Shown here piece by piece: positions 25,535 through 35,225 of a stretch of 64,000 nt of DNA. The notes below the pieces were generated by a model, which worked only from the letters and a program-made list of their open reading frames with translations, ran no database searches and was not told the DNA's origin. This DNA comes from an uncultured Eubacteriales bacterium (GTDB lineage Bacteria > Bacillota > Clostridia > Oscillospirales > Acutalibacteraceae), in assembly GCA_934486635.1 (NCBI GenBank), contig CAKSPZ010000001.1, forward strand, positions 186,001 through 250,000, written 5' to 3'. The position numbers were made by a program, and so were the translations under genes. Numbering within the stretch: position 1 is the stretch's first letter; every line of letters begins with the position of its first letter.

Positions 25535-25903
25535 TTGGACAAGATTATTATAAAAGGATTAAAAGTTTTTGCTTACCATGGAGTGAATAAAGAAGAAAAA
25601 ATTAATGGTCAATTTTTTATTTTGGACATTACGGCATATAAAGATTTAAAACAAGCAGGACAAACAGATAATATTGATGATACTGTAAGCTATGCTAAAA
25701 TTTTAAAAACTGCAATTCGAGTAATGAATGAAGAAAAGTATGATTTAATAGAAAAAGTAGCACAAAGAGTAGCAAATCAAATCCTTTTTGAGTTTGCAGA
25801 AATAAATTCGGTGGATATATGTTTGAAAAAACCACAAGCACCAATAAAAGCTCAGTTTGATTATGTAGCAGTGGAAATATCACGAGATAGGAGCGACATT
25901 TAA
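25535..25903 (+). CDS. folB: Dihydroneopterin aldolase
   Basis: Cleaves 7,8-dihydroneopterin to 6-hydroxymethyl-dihydropterin and glycolaldehyde. 122 residues with IIIKGLKVFAYHGVNKEEK (catalytic Glu), DDTVSYAKI, the substrate Tyr/Glu strand LIEKVAQRVA and the catalytic Lys in CLKKPQAPIKA. Start TTG 25535 after AAGGTGAT. Its stop is followed directly by the folK ATG. Confidence 0.94.
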   Translation: MDKIIIKGLKVFAYHGVNKEEKINGQFFILDITAYKDLKQAGQTDNIDDTVSYAKILKTAIRVMNEEKYDLIEKVAQRVANQILFEFAEINSVDICLKKPQAPIKAQFDYVAVEISRDRSDI

Positions 25904-26401
25904 ATGAAAAAGGCTATTTTAGCTTTGGGTACAAATTTACCAAACAGAGAAAAAAATTTGTTAATGGCAATAAATTCATTAGAAAAAATTCCAAGAACTA
26001 AAGTTAATAAAGTTTCCTCAATATATTCTACCAAGCCTTTTTTAGTTCCAGATAAACAGGACGATTATCTCAATTGCTGTGCTGAAGTGGAAACAGAACT
26101 TTCACCTAAAACATTGCTTGGATGTTGTTTTGGAATAGAAGCTGCAATGGGAAGGTTAAGGCCTTATAAAAATGCAGCCAGAATAATAGACATTGATTTA
26201 CTTTTATATGAGAATGAAAATTATTATGACGAGGATTTAATTTTACCACATCCACGAATTAAAGAGCGTGCATTCGTTATGGTTCCGCTTAATAATTTGC
26301 TGGATAGTAAATGTTTTTTTGATTTTAATTTTTCAGAAAGTTTTAATGATATAGATAAAAGTGGTGTTTCTTTATATAAAAATACTTTAGAGGGAGAATA
26401 G
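25904..26401 (+). CDS. folK: HPPK, 2-amino-4-hydroxy-6-hydroxymethyldihydropteridine diphosphokinase
   Basis: Pyrophosphorylates 6-hydroxymethyl-dihydropterin with ATP, just before FolP. 165 residues: AILALGTNLPNRE, PFLVPDKQDDYLNCCAEVET, the RPYKNAARIIDIDLLLYEN metal-binding segment with the paired Asp, and LPHPRIKERAFVMVPL. The ATG abuts the folB stop. The C-terminal 20 residues have little conservation. Confidence 0.94.
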   Translation: MKKAILALGTNLPNREKNLLMAINSLEKIPRTKVNKVSSIYSTKPFLVPDKQDDYLNCCAEVETELSPKTLLGCCFGIEAAMGRLRPYKNAARIIDIDLLLYENENYYDEDLILPHPRIKERAFVMVPLNNLLDSKCFFDFNFSESFNDIDKSGVSLYKNTLEGE

Positions 26402-26402
26402 T

Positions 26403-27146
26403 ATGTCCGGATATACTTATTTTGCTGATTATTATGATGATTTAATACAAAATGTTAATTATAAAAAACTTGCTGATTATGTTTTAACTATATTAAAACA
26501 AGAAAATGCACCTACAGGAACAATATTAGATTTAGCTTGTGGGACAGGTAGTTTGTCTATAGAATTGGCTAAAAATGGCGTAGATATAATCGGAGTGGAT
26601 TCTTCTTGTGAAATGTTGTCTTTAGCTAAGGATAAAGCAATAAATGAAAATTTGGATATTTTATTCATTTGTCAAAAGATGCAGGAATTGAATATCTGTG
26701 AACCAGTGGACAATATTATATGTACATTGGACAGCCTTAATCATCTTAAAAATTTTAGTGAAATTGAAAGAACTTTTGAAAAAGTTTCAGCTTTTTTAAA
26801 AAAAGGTGGATATTTTATCTTTGATGTGAATACATTGTATAAACACGAAGTTGTTCTCGGTAATAATACATTTGTTTATGAAACAGATAACATCTTTTGT
26901 GTTTGGCAAAATTATTTTAATAAGAAAAATGGAAAAGTTAAAATAGTCTTGGACTTTTTTGAAGAAAATAATGGAGTTTATAATAGAGAATCAGAAGAAT
27001 TTTTTGAAAATGCTTATGAGATAGATAAAATAAAAAAAGCTCTAGAGAATGTTAATTTGCAAGTTATTCATGTGTATAATGACTTTACTTTTGGAAATCC
27101 TACAAATCAAAGCCAGAGAGTTTCTATAGTTGCAAAAAAAAATTAA
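26403..27146 (+). CDS. Class I SAM-dependent methyltransferase
   Basis: 247 residues with a Rossmann-like SAM fold: motif I ILDLACGTGSLSIELA, the acidic residue after strand 2 in IIGVDSSCEML, and motif IV NIICTLDSLNHL. The N-terminus (YTYFADYYDDLI) and C-terminus resemble YqeM/TrmN6-type small-molecule methyltransferases. Substrate unknown. It starts one base after folK stop and is the last gene in the folate operon. Confidence 0.85.
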   Translation: MSGYTYFADYYDDLIQNVNYKKLADYVLTILKQENAPTGTILDLACGTGSLSIELAKNGVDIIGVDSSCEMLSLAKDKAINENLDILFICQKMQELNICEPVDNIICTLDSLNHLKNFSEIERTFEKVSAFLKKGGYFIFDVNTLYKHEVVLGNNTFVYETDNIFCVWQNYFNKKNGKVKIVLDFFEENNGVYNRESEEFFENAYEIDKIKKALENVNLQVIHVYNDFTFGNPTNQSQRVSIVAKKN

Positions 27147-27164
27147 AAATTTTTAAAAAAAGTG

Positions 27165-27193
27165 TTGACAGATTAGAAAAGATGTTGTATGAT
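27165..27193 (+). promoter_or_regulatory. Promoter of the five-tRNA operon
   Basis: TTGACA (27165-27170), 17-base spacer, TATGAT (27188-27193). The first tRNA begins about 50 bases downstream. Confidence 0.82.
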
Positions 27194-27244
27194 TAATATC
27201 GTCGCTGAGAGATAAAGTTCCAGCAAACAGCGATTGTATTATGT

Positions 27245-27320
27245 GGGAGCATAGCTCAGCTGGGAGAGCACTTGCCTTACAAGCAAGGGGTCACAGGTTC
27301 GAGCCCTGTTGTTCCCACCA
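27245..27320 (+). tRNA. tRNA-Val (TAC)
   Basis: 76 bases: acceptor GGGAGCA/TGTTCCC (one G-U), anticodon loop CTTACAA (anticodon TAC), T-loop GTTCGAGCC, discriminator A and encoded CCA. Confidence 0.96.
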
Positions 27321-27326
27321 TCAGAT

Positions 27327-27403
27327 GGCCCGGTAGTTCAGTTGGTTAGAACGCTAGCCTGTCACGCTAGAGGTCGACGGTTCGAGCCCGTTTCGGGTCG
27401 CCA
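27327..27403 (+). tRNA. tRNA-Asp (GTC)
   Basis: 77 bases: acceptor GGCCCGG/TCGGGTC (two G-U pairs), anticodon loop CTGTCAC (anticodon GTC), T-loop GTTCGAGCC, discriminator G and CCA. Six bases after tRNA-Val. Confidence 0.96.
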
Positions 27404-27409
27404 TCTTTT

Positions 27410-27485
<76 letters not shown>

Positions 27486-27489
27486 ATAT

Positions 27490-27565
27490 GCGGATGTAGC
27501 TCATCTGGTAGAGCGCCACCTTGCCAAGGTGGAGGTAGCGAGTTCGAGCCTCGTCATCCGCTCCA
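27490..27565 (+). tRNA. tRNA-Gly (GCC)
   Basis: 76 bases: acceptor GCGGATG/CATCCGC, anticodon loop TTGCCAA (anticodon GCC), T-loop GTTCGAGCC, discriminator T and CCA. Confidence 0.96.
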
Positions 27566-27591
27566 TTTTATTTTTTAGGTAATTTTTCGTT

Positions 27592-27665
27592 GGCGCCATA
27601 GCCAAGTGGTAAGGCATGGGTCTGCAAAACCCTGATCCCCAGTTCAAATCTGGGTGGCGCCTCCA
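27592..27665 (+). tRNA. tRNA-Cys (GCA)
   Basis: 74 bases: acceptor GGCGCCA/TGGCGCC, D arm GCCAAGTGGTAAGGC, anticodon loop CTGCAAA (anticodon GCA), T-loop GTTCAAATC, discriminator T and CCA. Confidence 0.97.
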
Positions 27666-27667
27666 AT

Positions 27668-27704
27668 AAAAAGAACTTCGCAGAATATGCGAGGTTCTTT
27701 TTGT
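27668..27704 (+). terminator. Terminator of the tRNA operon
   Basis: AAGAACTTCGCA (to 27682) pairs with TGCGAGGTTCTT (from 27688; one G-U) around a five-base loop and is followed by T5. Confidence 0.88.
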
Positions 27705-27719
27705 TGTGTCTTTTTTGTG

Positions 27720-27748
27720 TTGAAGAGATTATAAAAAAATGTTAAAAT
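27720..27748 (+). promoter_or_regulatory. Promoter of the miaB-mutS operon
   Basis: TTGAAG (27720-27725), 17-base spacer, TAAAAT (27743-27748) with TG-T in front (extended -10). Confidence 0.7.
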
Positions 27749-27781
27749 ATAAAGATATGATGTTGTTGGAGGTACTTATAA

Positions 27782-29176
27782 TTGGAAAATATCGAAAAAA
27801 ATAATTATTTTGAACTGATAAATAATTTGTTACTACAAAAAACAAATGGAAAATTACCAAAAGCGTTAGTTAGAACTTATGGATGTCAACAAAACGTTTC
27901 TGATTCAGAAAAAATTAAAGGTATGTTGTCTCAAATGGGTTGTGAGTTTACTACAGACAGTGAACAGGCTGATATAATTGTTTTTAATACCTGTGCAGTT
28001 AGAGAACATGCTGAGGATAGAGTATTTGGTAATGTAGGGGCATTGAAAATATTAAAAAAGAAAAAGCCGCATATGATTATAGCATTATGTGGATGTATGA
28101 TGGAACAAGAACACATAGCTAATAAAATAAAAAATAGCTTTCCTTTTGTTAATTTAGTGTTTGGTACGCATTCTTTACAGAATTTCCCGGAATTAATATA
28201 TAAAACTATAACAGAAGAAAAACGTGTTTTTGAAACAGGAATAGATGATAACACTATAGCAGAAAATATTGAAATTAAAAGAGATGGAACATTAAAAGCT
28301 TTTTTACCGATTATGTACGGTTGCGATAACTTCTGCTCATATTGTATTGTTCCGTACGTAAGAGGTCGTGAGAGAAGTAGAAAATCTGCGGACATTTTAA
28401 ATGAAGCCAAAGATATTATTACTAAAGGATATAAAGATTTAACTTTATTAGGTCAAAATGTTAATTCCTATGGTAAAAAATTAGATGAAAAAATAAACTT
28501 TGCAGAGCTTTTAAATAAGGTGGATAATATAAAGGGCGATTACTGGTTAAGATTTATGACGTCTCATCCTAAAGATGCGACTAAGGAATTAATTGACACC
28601 ATGGCACAAGGCGAGCACATTTGTCATCATTTACATTTACCTTTTCAATCAGGTAGTGATAGAATTTTAAAATTAATGAACAGACATTATACAAGAGAAA
28701 AATATCTTGAAATAGTTTCATATGCAAAGGAAAAAATGCCTGATTTAACAATAACAAGTGATGTTATTGTTGGTTTCCCTGGAGAAACTTATGAAGATTT
28801 TTGCCAAACTCTTAGCCTTATAAAAGAAGTTGGATTTACTTCTTTATTTACTTTCATTTATTCAAGAAGAGTTGGAACCCCAGCAGCTAAGATGGATGAC
28901 CCGATTAGTGAGCAAGAAAAATCAAAATGGTTTAATGAATTGTTAAAAGTGCAAAATGAAGTGGCAACTATTCAATGTGAAAAATATGTGGGAAAAACTA
29001 TTAAAGTTTTAATAGAAGATAAAGCAAATGAATTAGGAAAACTTACAGCTAGAACTCAAGGAAATATTATTGTTGACTTAATCGGAGATGAATCATTAAT
29101 TGGAAAGTTCGCTATGGTTAAGATAATAAAGGCTCAAAATTGGTATTTAAAAGGTGAACTGGTAACTGTATTATAA
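27782..29176 (+). CDS. miaB: tRNA-2-methylthio-N6-dimethylallyladenosine synthase
   Basis: Radical-SAM methylthiotransferase that thiomethylates i6A37 in tRNAs reading UNN codons; miaA three genes downstream makes its substrate. 464 residues: N-terminal UPF0004 domain with three cluster cysteines (TYGCQQN, NTCAVRE, CGCMMEQE), radical-SAM CxxxCxxC in YGCDNFCSYCIVPYVRG (about residues 180-187), and a C-terminal TRAM domain. Start TTG 27782 behind TTGGAGG. ymcA-like gene follows at 29192, the order found in Bacillus. Confidence 0.96.
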   Translation: MENIEKNNYFELINNLLLQKTNGKLPKALVRTYGCQQNVSDSEKIKGMLSQMGCEFTTDSEQADIIVFNTCAVREHAEDRVFGNVGALKILKKKKPHMIIALCGCMMEQEHIANKIKNSFPFVNLVFGTHSLQNFPELIYKTITEEKRVFETGIDDNTIAENIEIKRDGTLKAFLPIMYGCDNFCSYCIVPYVRGRERSRKSADILNEAKDIITKGYKDLTLLGQNVNSYGKKLDEKINFAELLNKVDNIKGDYWLRFMTSHPKDATKELIDTMAQGEHICHHLHLPFQSGSDRILKLMNRHYTREKYLEIVSYAKEKMPDLTITSDVIVGFPGETYEDFCQTLSLIKEVGFTSLFTFIYSRRVGTPAAKMDDPISEQEKSKWFNELLKVQNEVATIQCEKYVGKTIKVLIEDKANELGKLTARTQGNIIVDLIGDESLIGKFAMVKIIKAQNWYLKGELVTVL

Positions 29177-29191
29177 AGGAGATTTTTGTTT

Positions 29192-29599
29192 ATGGATATT
29201 TTTGATTTGACACGTGAGTTGGGGAAAAAAATACAAGAAAATGAAAAATATTTAAATTTAAAACTTGCATCTCAAATTAATGACGAGGATGAAGTTTTAC
29301 AGGATTTAATTGGTAAATTTAATTTAAAAAGAATTAGTGTGAGCAATGAGGCGTCTAAAACAGAACGAAATGAAGAAAAAATAAAAATTTTGAATGAAGA
29401 ATTAAAAAGTTGTTATAAAGAAATAATGGAAAACGAAAATATGATTAATTATAATAATGCTAAAAATAGTTTTGATGAGTTTATGAGAAAAATAAATACT
29501 ATAATTATAGGTTCAGCAAATGGAGAGGATCCTATGACAATAAGTTTAAGTAAGTCTTCGTGTACAGGTGATTGTACAGGTTGTTCAGGATGTCATTAA
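29192..29599 (+). CDS. YlbF/YmcA (RicA) family protein with cysteine-rich tail
   Basis: 135 residues, mostly helical, of the Com_YlbF family (DLTRELGKKIQENEKYL). In Bacillus the gene after miaB is ymcA (ricA), whose product joins YlbF and YaaT in an iron-sulfur-bearing complex that supports mRNA maturation by RNase Y and development. Here the C-terminus ends CTGDCTGCSGCH, a C-x3-C-x2-C-x2-C set that could hold a [4Fe-4S] cluster. ATG 29192 lies nine bases after AAAGGAGA; TTG 29186 is less likely. The next gene is mutS. Confidence 0.82.
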   Translation: MDIFDLTRELGKKIQENEKYLNLKLASQINDEDEVLQDLIGKFNLKRISVSNEASKTERNEEKIKILNEELKSCYKEIMENENMINYNNAKNSFDEFMRKINTIIIGSANGEDPMTISLSKSSCTGDCTGCSGCH

Positions 29600-29622
29600 T
29601 TTGTAAAAGGAGTGAATAGTAA

Positions 29623-32232
29623 ATGGCAGAATTGTCTCCTATGATGAAGCAATATTTTCAGGTAAAAGAAAAATGTAAGGATTCAATCGTATTTTTTAGA
29701 TTGGGCGATTTTTATGAAATGTTCTTTGATGATGCCATTCTGGCTTCAAAAGAATTAGAATTAACACTTACAGGTAGAGATTGTGGCCAAAAAGAAAAAG
29801 CTCCTATGTGCGGTGTACCATATCATAGTTGTGAAGGATATATAGCAAGATTGGTTAATAAAGGCTATAAAATAGCTATTTGTGAGCAGCTTAGCGATCC
29901 TTCTGCTAAAGGAATAGTTAAAAGAGATATAACTAGAATTATAACTCCAGGAACTGTAATAGAAGGAAATATGTTGGATGAATCTCAAAATAATTACATT
30001 TGTTCTCTATATAATGCTGAAGGCTCAGTAGGAATTTGTTTTTGCGATGTGTCTACTGGAGACCTTTTTGCCACTTCTTTGTTTGGAAATGATTTAAATA
30101 AAAAAATTATTAATGAATTGTCTAAATTTTCTCCAAAAGAATTATTGTTTAGCGGAGAAATAAAAATATTAAAAGGTTTACAGCAATTTATAACAGATAA
30201 ATTAAAATGTACAGTCGAAATCAAAAATTCTGATAAATTTTCTTTTAATGAACATGAAAAAATAGTAAAGAATCAATTTTCTGTAAAAGATTTTAGCGAG
30301 ATTTCTTTGGAGGATAAGTCAGATATAATTGTCTCTTTATCAGTTTTATTTGCTTATTTGAAGGAAACACAAAGAATAGGTCTTGAAAGAATTAACACAA
30401 TAGATGTTTATAGTGAAAGTCAATTTATGAAATTAGACCTCGCAACACGGAGAAATCTTGAATTGACCGAGACAATGAGAAATAAAGAAAAAAAAGGGTC
30501 TCTTTTGTGGGTACTAGATAAAACGAAAACTGCTATGGGAAAAAGGTTAATTAAAAATTATATAGAACAACCTTTACTTAATCCTAATGCTATTGCTAGA
30601 AGGCAGGAAGCAGTTGAGGAAATAATGTCCGATATAATTTTAATGGATAATTTAAAAGAACAATTAAGTGGAGTTTATGACCTTGAAAGGTTAATGACAA
30701 GAATAGTTTATGGTTCTGCTAATGCAAGAGAATTACGTTCATTATGTTATACTTTTTCTAAGTTTCCAGATATAAAAAGAATTTTAAAAGAAGTAAAATC
30801 AACTATGTTAAAAGGAATTAATGATAACATAGATGATTTGAATGATATAAAAGATTTAATTGATGAATCAATAGTTGAAGAACCTCCAATTTCTGTTAAA
30901 GATGGTTATATAATAAAACCAGGATATGATTCGGAAATAGATACATTAAAAAATGATATGTCAAACGGAAAAGGAATAATGGCAGAACTTGAAGCAAGAG
31001 AAAAAGAAAAAACAGGCATAACAAAATTAAAAATAGGCTACAATAGGGTTTTTGGCTATTACATAGAAGTATCAAATTCATTTAAGGATAAGGTTCCTCA
31101 GGAGTATATAAGAAAGCAAACTTTATCAAATTGTGAACGCTACATAACAACTGAATTAAAAGAAATAGAAGGAAGAGTCTTAGGAGCAAAAGATAGAGCA
31201 ATGCAACTTGAATATGAACTTTTTTGTAAAATAAGGAATCAGGTTGCTCAAAATTTAAAAAGAGTACAATCTACTGCAAAAGCTATAGCTAAATTAGATG
31301 TATTACTTTCATTTGCAATTACTTCGTTTGAAAATAGATATGTTAGACCTATTGTAAATAATTCTGAAAAAATTGTTATTAAAGACTCGAGACACCCAGT
31401 CGTTGAAGAACTTATGGGAGATTCTTTATTTGTCCCGAATGATGTGACTCTTGATAGATCAGAAAACATGATTGCGGTTATTACAGGGCCTAATATGGCA
31501 GGTAAGTCTACTTATATGAGAGAAGTTGCTATTACTGTTTTGATGGCTCAGATTGGTTGCTTTGTGCCAGCTTCTTATGCGGAAATAGGTATTGTCGATA
31601 GCATATTTACTAGAGTAGGTGCGTCAGATGATTTGGCCAGTGGTCAATCAACATTTATGATTGAAATGATGGAAGTTGCCCAAATTATGAATTTAGCAAC
31701 GTCAAAGAGTTTAATTGTTTTGGATGAGATTGGAAGAGGAACATCAACTTTTGACGGCATGAGCATAGCAAGGGCTGTAGTAGAGTTTATAGCTGACCAT
31801 AACAAGTTAGGCGCCAAAACTTTATTTGCTACTCATTATCATGAGCTAATCGAACTTGAAAGTTTACTACCCGGTGTTAAAAATTATAATATTGCTGTGA
31901 AAAAACGTGGAGATGATATTATTTTCCTTAGAAGAATAGTTCGTGGCGGAACCGATGACAGCTATGGAATAGAAGTAGCAAAATTAGCAGGAGTTCCAGA
32001 ATGGATTATAAATAGAGCAAAGGATATTTTAAAAGATATAGAAGCCGGTAATATTCCTACTCACATTAAAATAGTAAATGAAGAAAGTAATATAGAAAAA
32101 AATAATCACAATAAGTTGAATGATTCACATCAAAAAATATTTGATAGGATTTTTAATTTAGACTTAAATGCAATTACTCCTATTGAAGCTATGGGGGTAC
32201 TGTTTGAATTAAAAAAAATTATGAAAGATTAA
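29623..32232 (+). CDS. mutS: DNA mismatch repair ATPase MutS
   Basis: Binds mismatches and recruits MutL. 869 residues with the N-terminal mismatch-binding motif RLGDFYEMFFDDA (the Phe-x-Glu wedge), clamp and lever domains, and the ABC ATPase: Walker A ITGPNMAGKSTYM (about residue 620), ABC signature region ASDDLASGQSTFM, Walker B IVLDEIGRGTSTFDG and the His switch TLFATHYHEL. The C-terminal tail contains a short beta-clamp/MutL-type region. Start ATG 29623 behind AAAAGGAG; mutL follows by 20 bases. Confidence 0.97.
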   Translation: MAELSPMMKQYFQVKEKCKDSIVFFRLGDFYEMFFDDAILASKELELTLTGRDCGQKEKAPMCGVPYHSCEGYIARLVNKGYKIAICEQLSDPSAKGIVKRDITRIITPGTVIEGNMLDESQNNYICSLYNAEGSVGICFCDVSTGDLFATSLFGNDLNKKIINELSKFSPKELLFSGEIKILKGLQQFITDKLKCTVEIKNSDKFSFNEHEKIVKNQFSVKDFSEISLEDKSDIIVSLSVLFAYLKETQRIGLERINTIDVYSESQFMKLDLATRRNLELTETMRNKEKKGSLLWVLDKTKTAMGKRLIKNYIEQPLLNPNAIARRQEAVEEIMSDIILMDNLKEQLSGVYDLERLMTRIVYGSANARELRSLCYTFSKFPDIKRILKEVKSTMLKGINDNIDDLNDIKDLIDESIVEEPPISVKDGYIIKPGYDSEIDTLKNDMSNGKGIMAELEAREKEKTGITKLKIGYNRVFGYYIEVSNSFKDKVPQEYIRKQTLSNCERYITTELKEIEGRVLGAKDRAMQLEYELFCKIRNQVAQNLKRVQSTAKAIAKLDVLLSFAITSFENRYVRPIVNNSEKIVIKDSRHPVVEELMGDSLFVPNDVTLDRSENMIAVITGPNMAGKSTYMREVAITVLMAQIGCFVPASYAEIGIVDSIFTRVGASDDLASGQSTFMIEMMEVAQIMNLATSKSLIVLDEIGRGTSTFDGMSIARAVVEFIADHNKLGAKTLFATHYHELIELESLLPGVKNYNIAVKKRGDDIIFLRRIVRGGTDDSYGIEVAKLAGVPEWIINRAKDILKDIEAGNIPTHIKIVNEESNIEKNNHNKLNDSHQKIFDRIFNLDLNAITPIEAMGVLFELKKIMKD

Positions 32233-32251
32233 GTAAAAAAGGATTTTAAAA

Positions 32252-34270
32252 ATGGGAAAGATTAATGTTCTTGATAAACATATTGCAGAGTTAATCGCTG
32301 CAGGAGAAGTTGTTGAAAGGCCAAGTTCAGTTATAAAAGAGCTTATAGAAAATTCAATAGATGCAAATGCAACTAAGGTGAATATTGAAATAAAAAACGG
32401 TGGAATTACTTACATGCGCATAACCGATAATGGTTGTGGTATTGAAAATGATGATATAAAAAAAGCTTTTTTAAGAAATGCGACTAGTAAAATAAAATTC
32501 GCCGATGATTTGAACTTCATATCTACTCTTGGGTTTAGGGGTGAAGCACTTTCTTCAATTTGTGCAGTTTCAAAAGTTGAACTTATAAGTAGAACCTCTA
32601 ATCAAAAAATGGGGTCACACTACATCATTGAGGGCGGAGAAGAAGTTTATTTTGATGACGAATATGGTTGCCCAGAAGGTACGACAATAATTGTAAGAGA
32701 TTTATTCTATAATACACCTGCGCGAATGAAATTTTTGAAAAAGGATAGTTCTGAAGCAAATGCTGTTTTAAAAATAATTGATAGAGTTGCATTGTCACAT
32801 CCTGAAGTAAGCTTTAAGGTAATTAAAGATAATAAGCAAGAATTAAATACACCCGGAAATGGAGAAATTGCTTCAGCTGTTTATGCGGTATATGGAAAAG
32901 AGTTTTTTCAGTCATTAATAGACCTAGACTATAATTTAAATGGGGTAAAATTAACAGGATTTATAAGTAAACCAACTCAATCTCGTGCAACTCGAAATAT
33001 GCAACATTTTTTTATAAATGGTCGTTATGTTAAAAGTAGAACTGCTATGGTTGCTTTGGAGGAAGCTTTTAAAGGCTCTATTATGGTTCAAAAATTTCCA
33101 GCATGTGTAATGTATATTGACATTCCTTATGACACTGTAGATGTAAATGTACACCCTTCTAAAGTGGAAGTTAGATTTGTTAATGAAAAACCTATTTTTG
33201 ATGCTATATATCATGGAGTAAAAACAGCTTTAATGAAAAAAGACAATTCAGCTTTATTTAATACTAAGGAAAATGTTAGTTTACCGATAAAAGATGTTTC
33301 AACTGAGACTATTAAAAATTTTAAAAGTATAAATAATATTTCTGAAAATTATGCTTTAAATAAAAATGATATTTCTAAAAATATTATTAAGTCATTAAAT
33401 GAAAATTTTTATAATTCTAAAAAAAATAAAGTTGAAGGTGTTTCTAAATCAAATTATATAGAAACCCAAATACCTAAAAATGAAAGTTTACCGGAGATTT
33501 TTATACCAGGTAAGGATAAAAATGGGTATATCAATAAAAAAGATAATGTATTTTTGGAAAACTTAAATGATAACAAACAAGAGAAAGATATAATAATACA
33601 AAAAGAAAATAATATTGTATTTGAAAAAAAAGAAACTTTAAAAGAAACTGATTGCAACTTTAGAAATGATAATGTTCAAACAGAACTTTTACCAACAGAC
33701 GATTTTAACATTAAAATTATAGGTGAAGTTTTTAATACATATGTAATAGTTGAAAAAAATAATAGTGACCTTATTTTGGTGGACAAGCATGCAGCTCATG
33801 AAAGAATGATATATGAAGATTTAATATCTAAAAAATCTGCTCCAGTTTCACAATTGTTTATTGAACCTATTATAGTGTCACTTAGCAAGGACGAATATAA
33901 CGCTATTATTAATAATATTGAATTATTTACTGCAGAAGGATTTGATATAGAGGATTTTGGTAATTCGTCTGTAATTGTAAGAGCTGCTCCTACTTATCTT
34001 GATAATATAGATGTTAAAAATATTATAATTCAAATGGCAGGATATATTTTAGAAAATAAAAAAGATGTATCATGTGATTATGTAAACTGGCTATATGAAA
34101 ATATGGCATGTAGAGCAGCTATAAAAGCCGGAAAAGAAGCTAAGTATGAAGAAATGCAAGAATTAATAAAAAAAATATTAAAAGAAAATCCTAAATATTG
34201 TCCACATGGACGTCCAATCGCTATTACATTGAAAAAACGAGATATTGAAAAGAAATTTGGTAGGGTGTGA
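32252..34270 (+). CDS. mutL: DNA mismatch repair endonuclease MutL
   Basis: 672 residues. N-terminal GHKL ATPase: IAAGEVVERPSSVIKELIENS, DNGCGIEN, TLGFRGEALSS and TRATSKI-type lid. A long Asn/Lys-rich linker (about 330-490) joins the C-terminal dimerisation/endonuclease domain with the metal motif DKHAAHERMIYE (usually DQHA..E....E; Gln is Lys here), ACRAAIKAG and CPHGRP. Organisms without MutH use this nicking activity. The stop at 34268-34270 is followed by miaA. Confidence 0.96.
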   Translation: MGKINVLDKHIAELIAAGEVVERPSSVIKELIENSIDANATKVNIEIKNGGITYMRITDNGCGIENDDIKKAFLRNATSKIKFADDLNFISTLGFRGEALSSICAVSKVELISRTSNQKMGSHYIIEGGEEVYFDDEYGCPEGTTIIVRDLFYNTPARMKFLKKDSSEANAVLKIIDRVALSHPEVSFKVIKDNKQELNTPGNGEIASAVYAVYGKEFFQSLIDLDYNLNGVKLTGFISKPTQSRATRNMQHFFINGRYVKSRTAMVALEEAFKGSIMVQKFPACVMYIDIPYDTVDVNVHPSKVEVRFVNEKPIFDAIYHGVKTALMKKDNSALFNTKENVSLPIKDVSTETIKNFKSINNISENYALNKNDISKNIIKSLNENFYNSKKNKVEGVSKSNYIETQIPKNESLPEIFIPGKDKNGYINKKDNVFLENLNDNKQEKDIIIQKENNIVFEKKETLKETDCNFRNDNVQTELLPTDDFNIKIIGEVFNTYVIVEKNNSDLILVDKHAAHERMIYEDLISKKSAPVSQLFIEPIIVSLSKDEYNAIINNIELFTAEGFDIEDFGNSSVIVRAAPTYLDNIDVKNIIIQMAGYILENKKDVSCDYVNWLYENMACRAAIKAGKEAKYEEMQELIKKILKENPKYCPHGRPIAITLKKRDIEKKFGRV

Positions 34271-34274
34271 TATT

Positions 34275-35225
34275 TTGAATAAAAATAATAAAATTGACAT
34301 TGTTGTTATAGTAGGGCCAACTGCGTCTGGAAAAACAAATTTGTCAGTGCAACTTGCTAAAATTTTTAACTCAGAAATAATTTCAGCAGATTCAATGCAA
34401 ATATATAAAAAAATGAGTATTGGAACAGCTAAACCAACAATAGACGAAATGCAAGGAATTCCTCATCATTTAATTGATTTTGTGGATATAAATAAGAACT
34501 TTAGTGTAGCGGATTACGTAAAGTTAGCAAAAGAAAAAATATTTGAAATAAATGAAAAAGGAAAATTACCAATTATTGTGGGCGGGACAGGACTGTATGT
34601 AAATTCATTGATTGATAATATTAATTTTACAGAACAAAATTCAGATCCAGTTTTAAGAGATAAATTAAAAAAAAGAGTGGAAACTCAAGGTATACAGTCT
34701 TTAATTGAAGAACTTAAGACTTTTGATATAGAATCAGCTCAAAAATTACATCCCAATAATGTGAGTAGAATTATAAGAGCCATTGAAATATATAAAACAA
34801 CCGGAATCACTATGACTGAACAAATAAAAAATTCTAAAAAATTCGATTCGCCATTTAATCCGATTATGATAGGACTAAATTATAAGGATAGAAATGTTTT
34901 GTATGATAGAATTAATAAAAGGGTTGATTCTATGATTAAAAATGGACTTGTAAATGAAACTCAAGAAATATTATCCGATAACTGCAGTAAAACAGCTATG
35001 AATGCTATTTGTTATAAAGAACTAATACCTTATATAAATGGAGAATGTAGTCTTGAACAAGCAGTTGAAGTATTAAAAAGACAAACTAGGAGGTATGCAA
35101 AAAGACAATTAACTTGGTTTAAAAAAGATAACAGAATAAATTGGATTTATATAGATGATTATGTTGATTTTAAAGAAATTTTAGATTTTTGCACAAAAAC
35201 TATAGAAAATTTCAAAAATATGTGA
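34275..35225 (+). CDS. miaA: tRNA dimethylallyltransferase
   Basis: Adds dimethylallyl to N6 of A37, which MiaB then thiomethylates. 316 residues: P-loop VIVGPTASGKTNLSV, ISADSMQIYKKMSIGTAKP, PHHLIDF, VGGTGLYVNSLI and the tRNA-binding region NPNNVSRIIRAIEI-like (HPNNVSRIIRAIEIY), ending with KRQTRRYAKRQLTWFK. I place the start at TTG 34275, seven bases after AGGGTG and just past the mutL stop; an upstream start at 34245 would overlap mutL by 26 bases without a good box. Confidence 0.94.
   Translation: MNKNNKIDIVVIVGPTASGKTNLSVQLAKIFNSEIISADSMQIYKKMSIGTAKPTIDEMQGIPHHLIDFVDINKNFSVADYVKLAKEKIFEINEKGKLPIIVGGTGLYVNSLIDNINFTEQNSDPVLRDKLKKRVETQGIQSLIEELKTFDIESAQKLHPNNVSRIIRAIEIYKTTGITMTEQIKNSKKFDSPFNPIMIGLNYKDRNVLYDRINKRVDSMIKNGLVNETQEILSDNCSKTAMNAICYKELIPYINGECSLEQAVEVLKRQTRRYAKRQLTWFKKDNRINWIYIDDYVDFKEILDFCTKTIENFKNM

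Noticed and set aside
27931..28410. 159-residue frame antisense to miaB
   Set aside because: Lies wholly within a strongly conserved gene on the other strand and has no box or motifs; a shadow.
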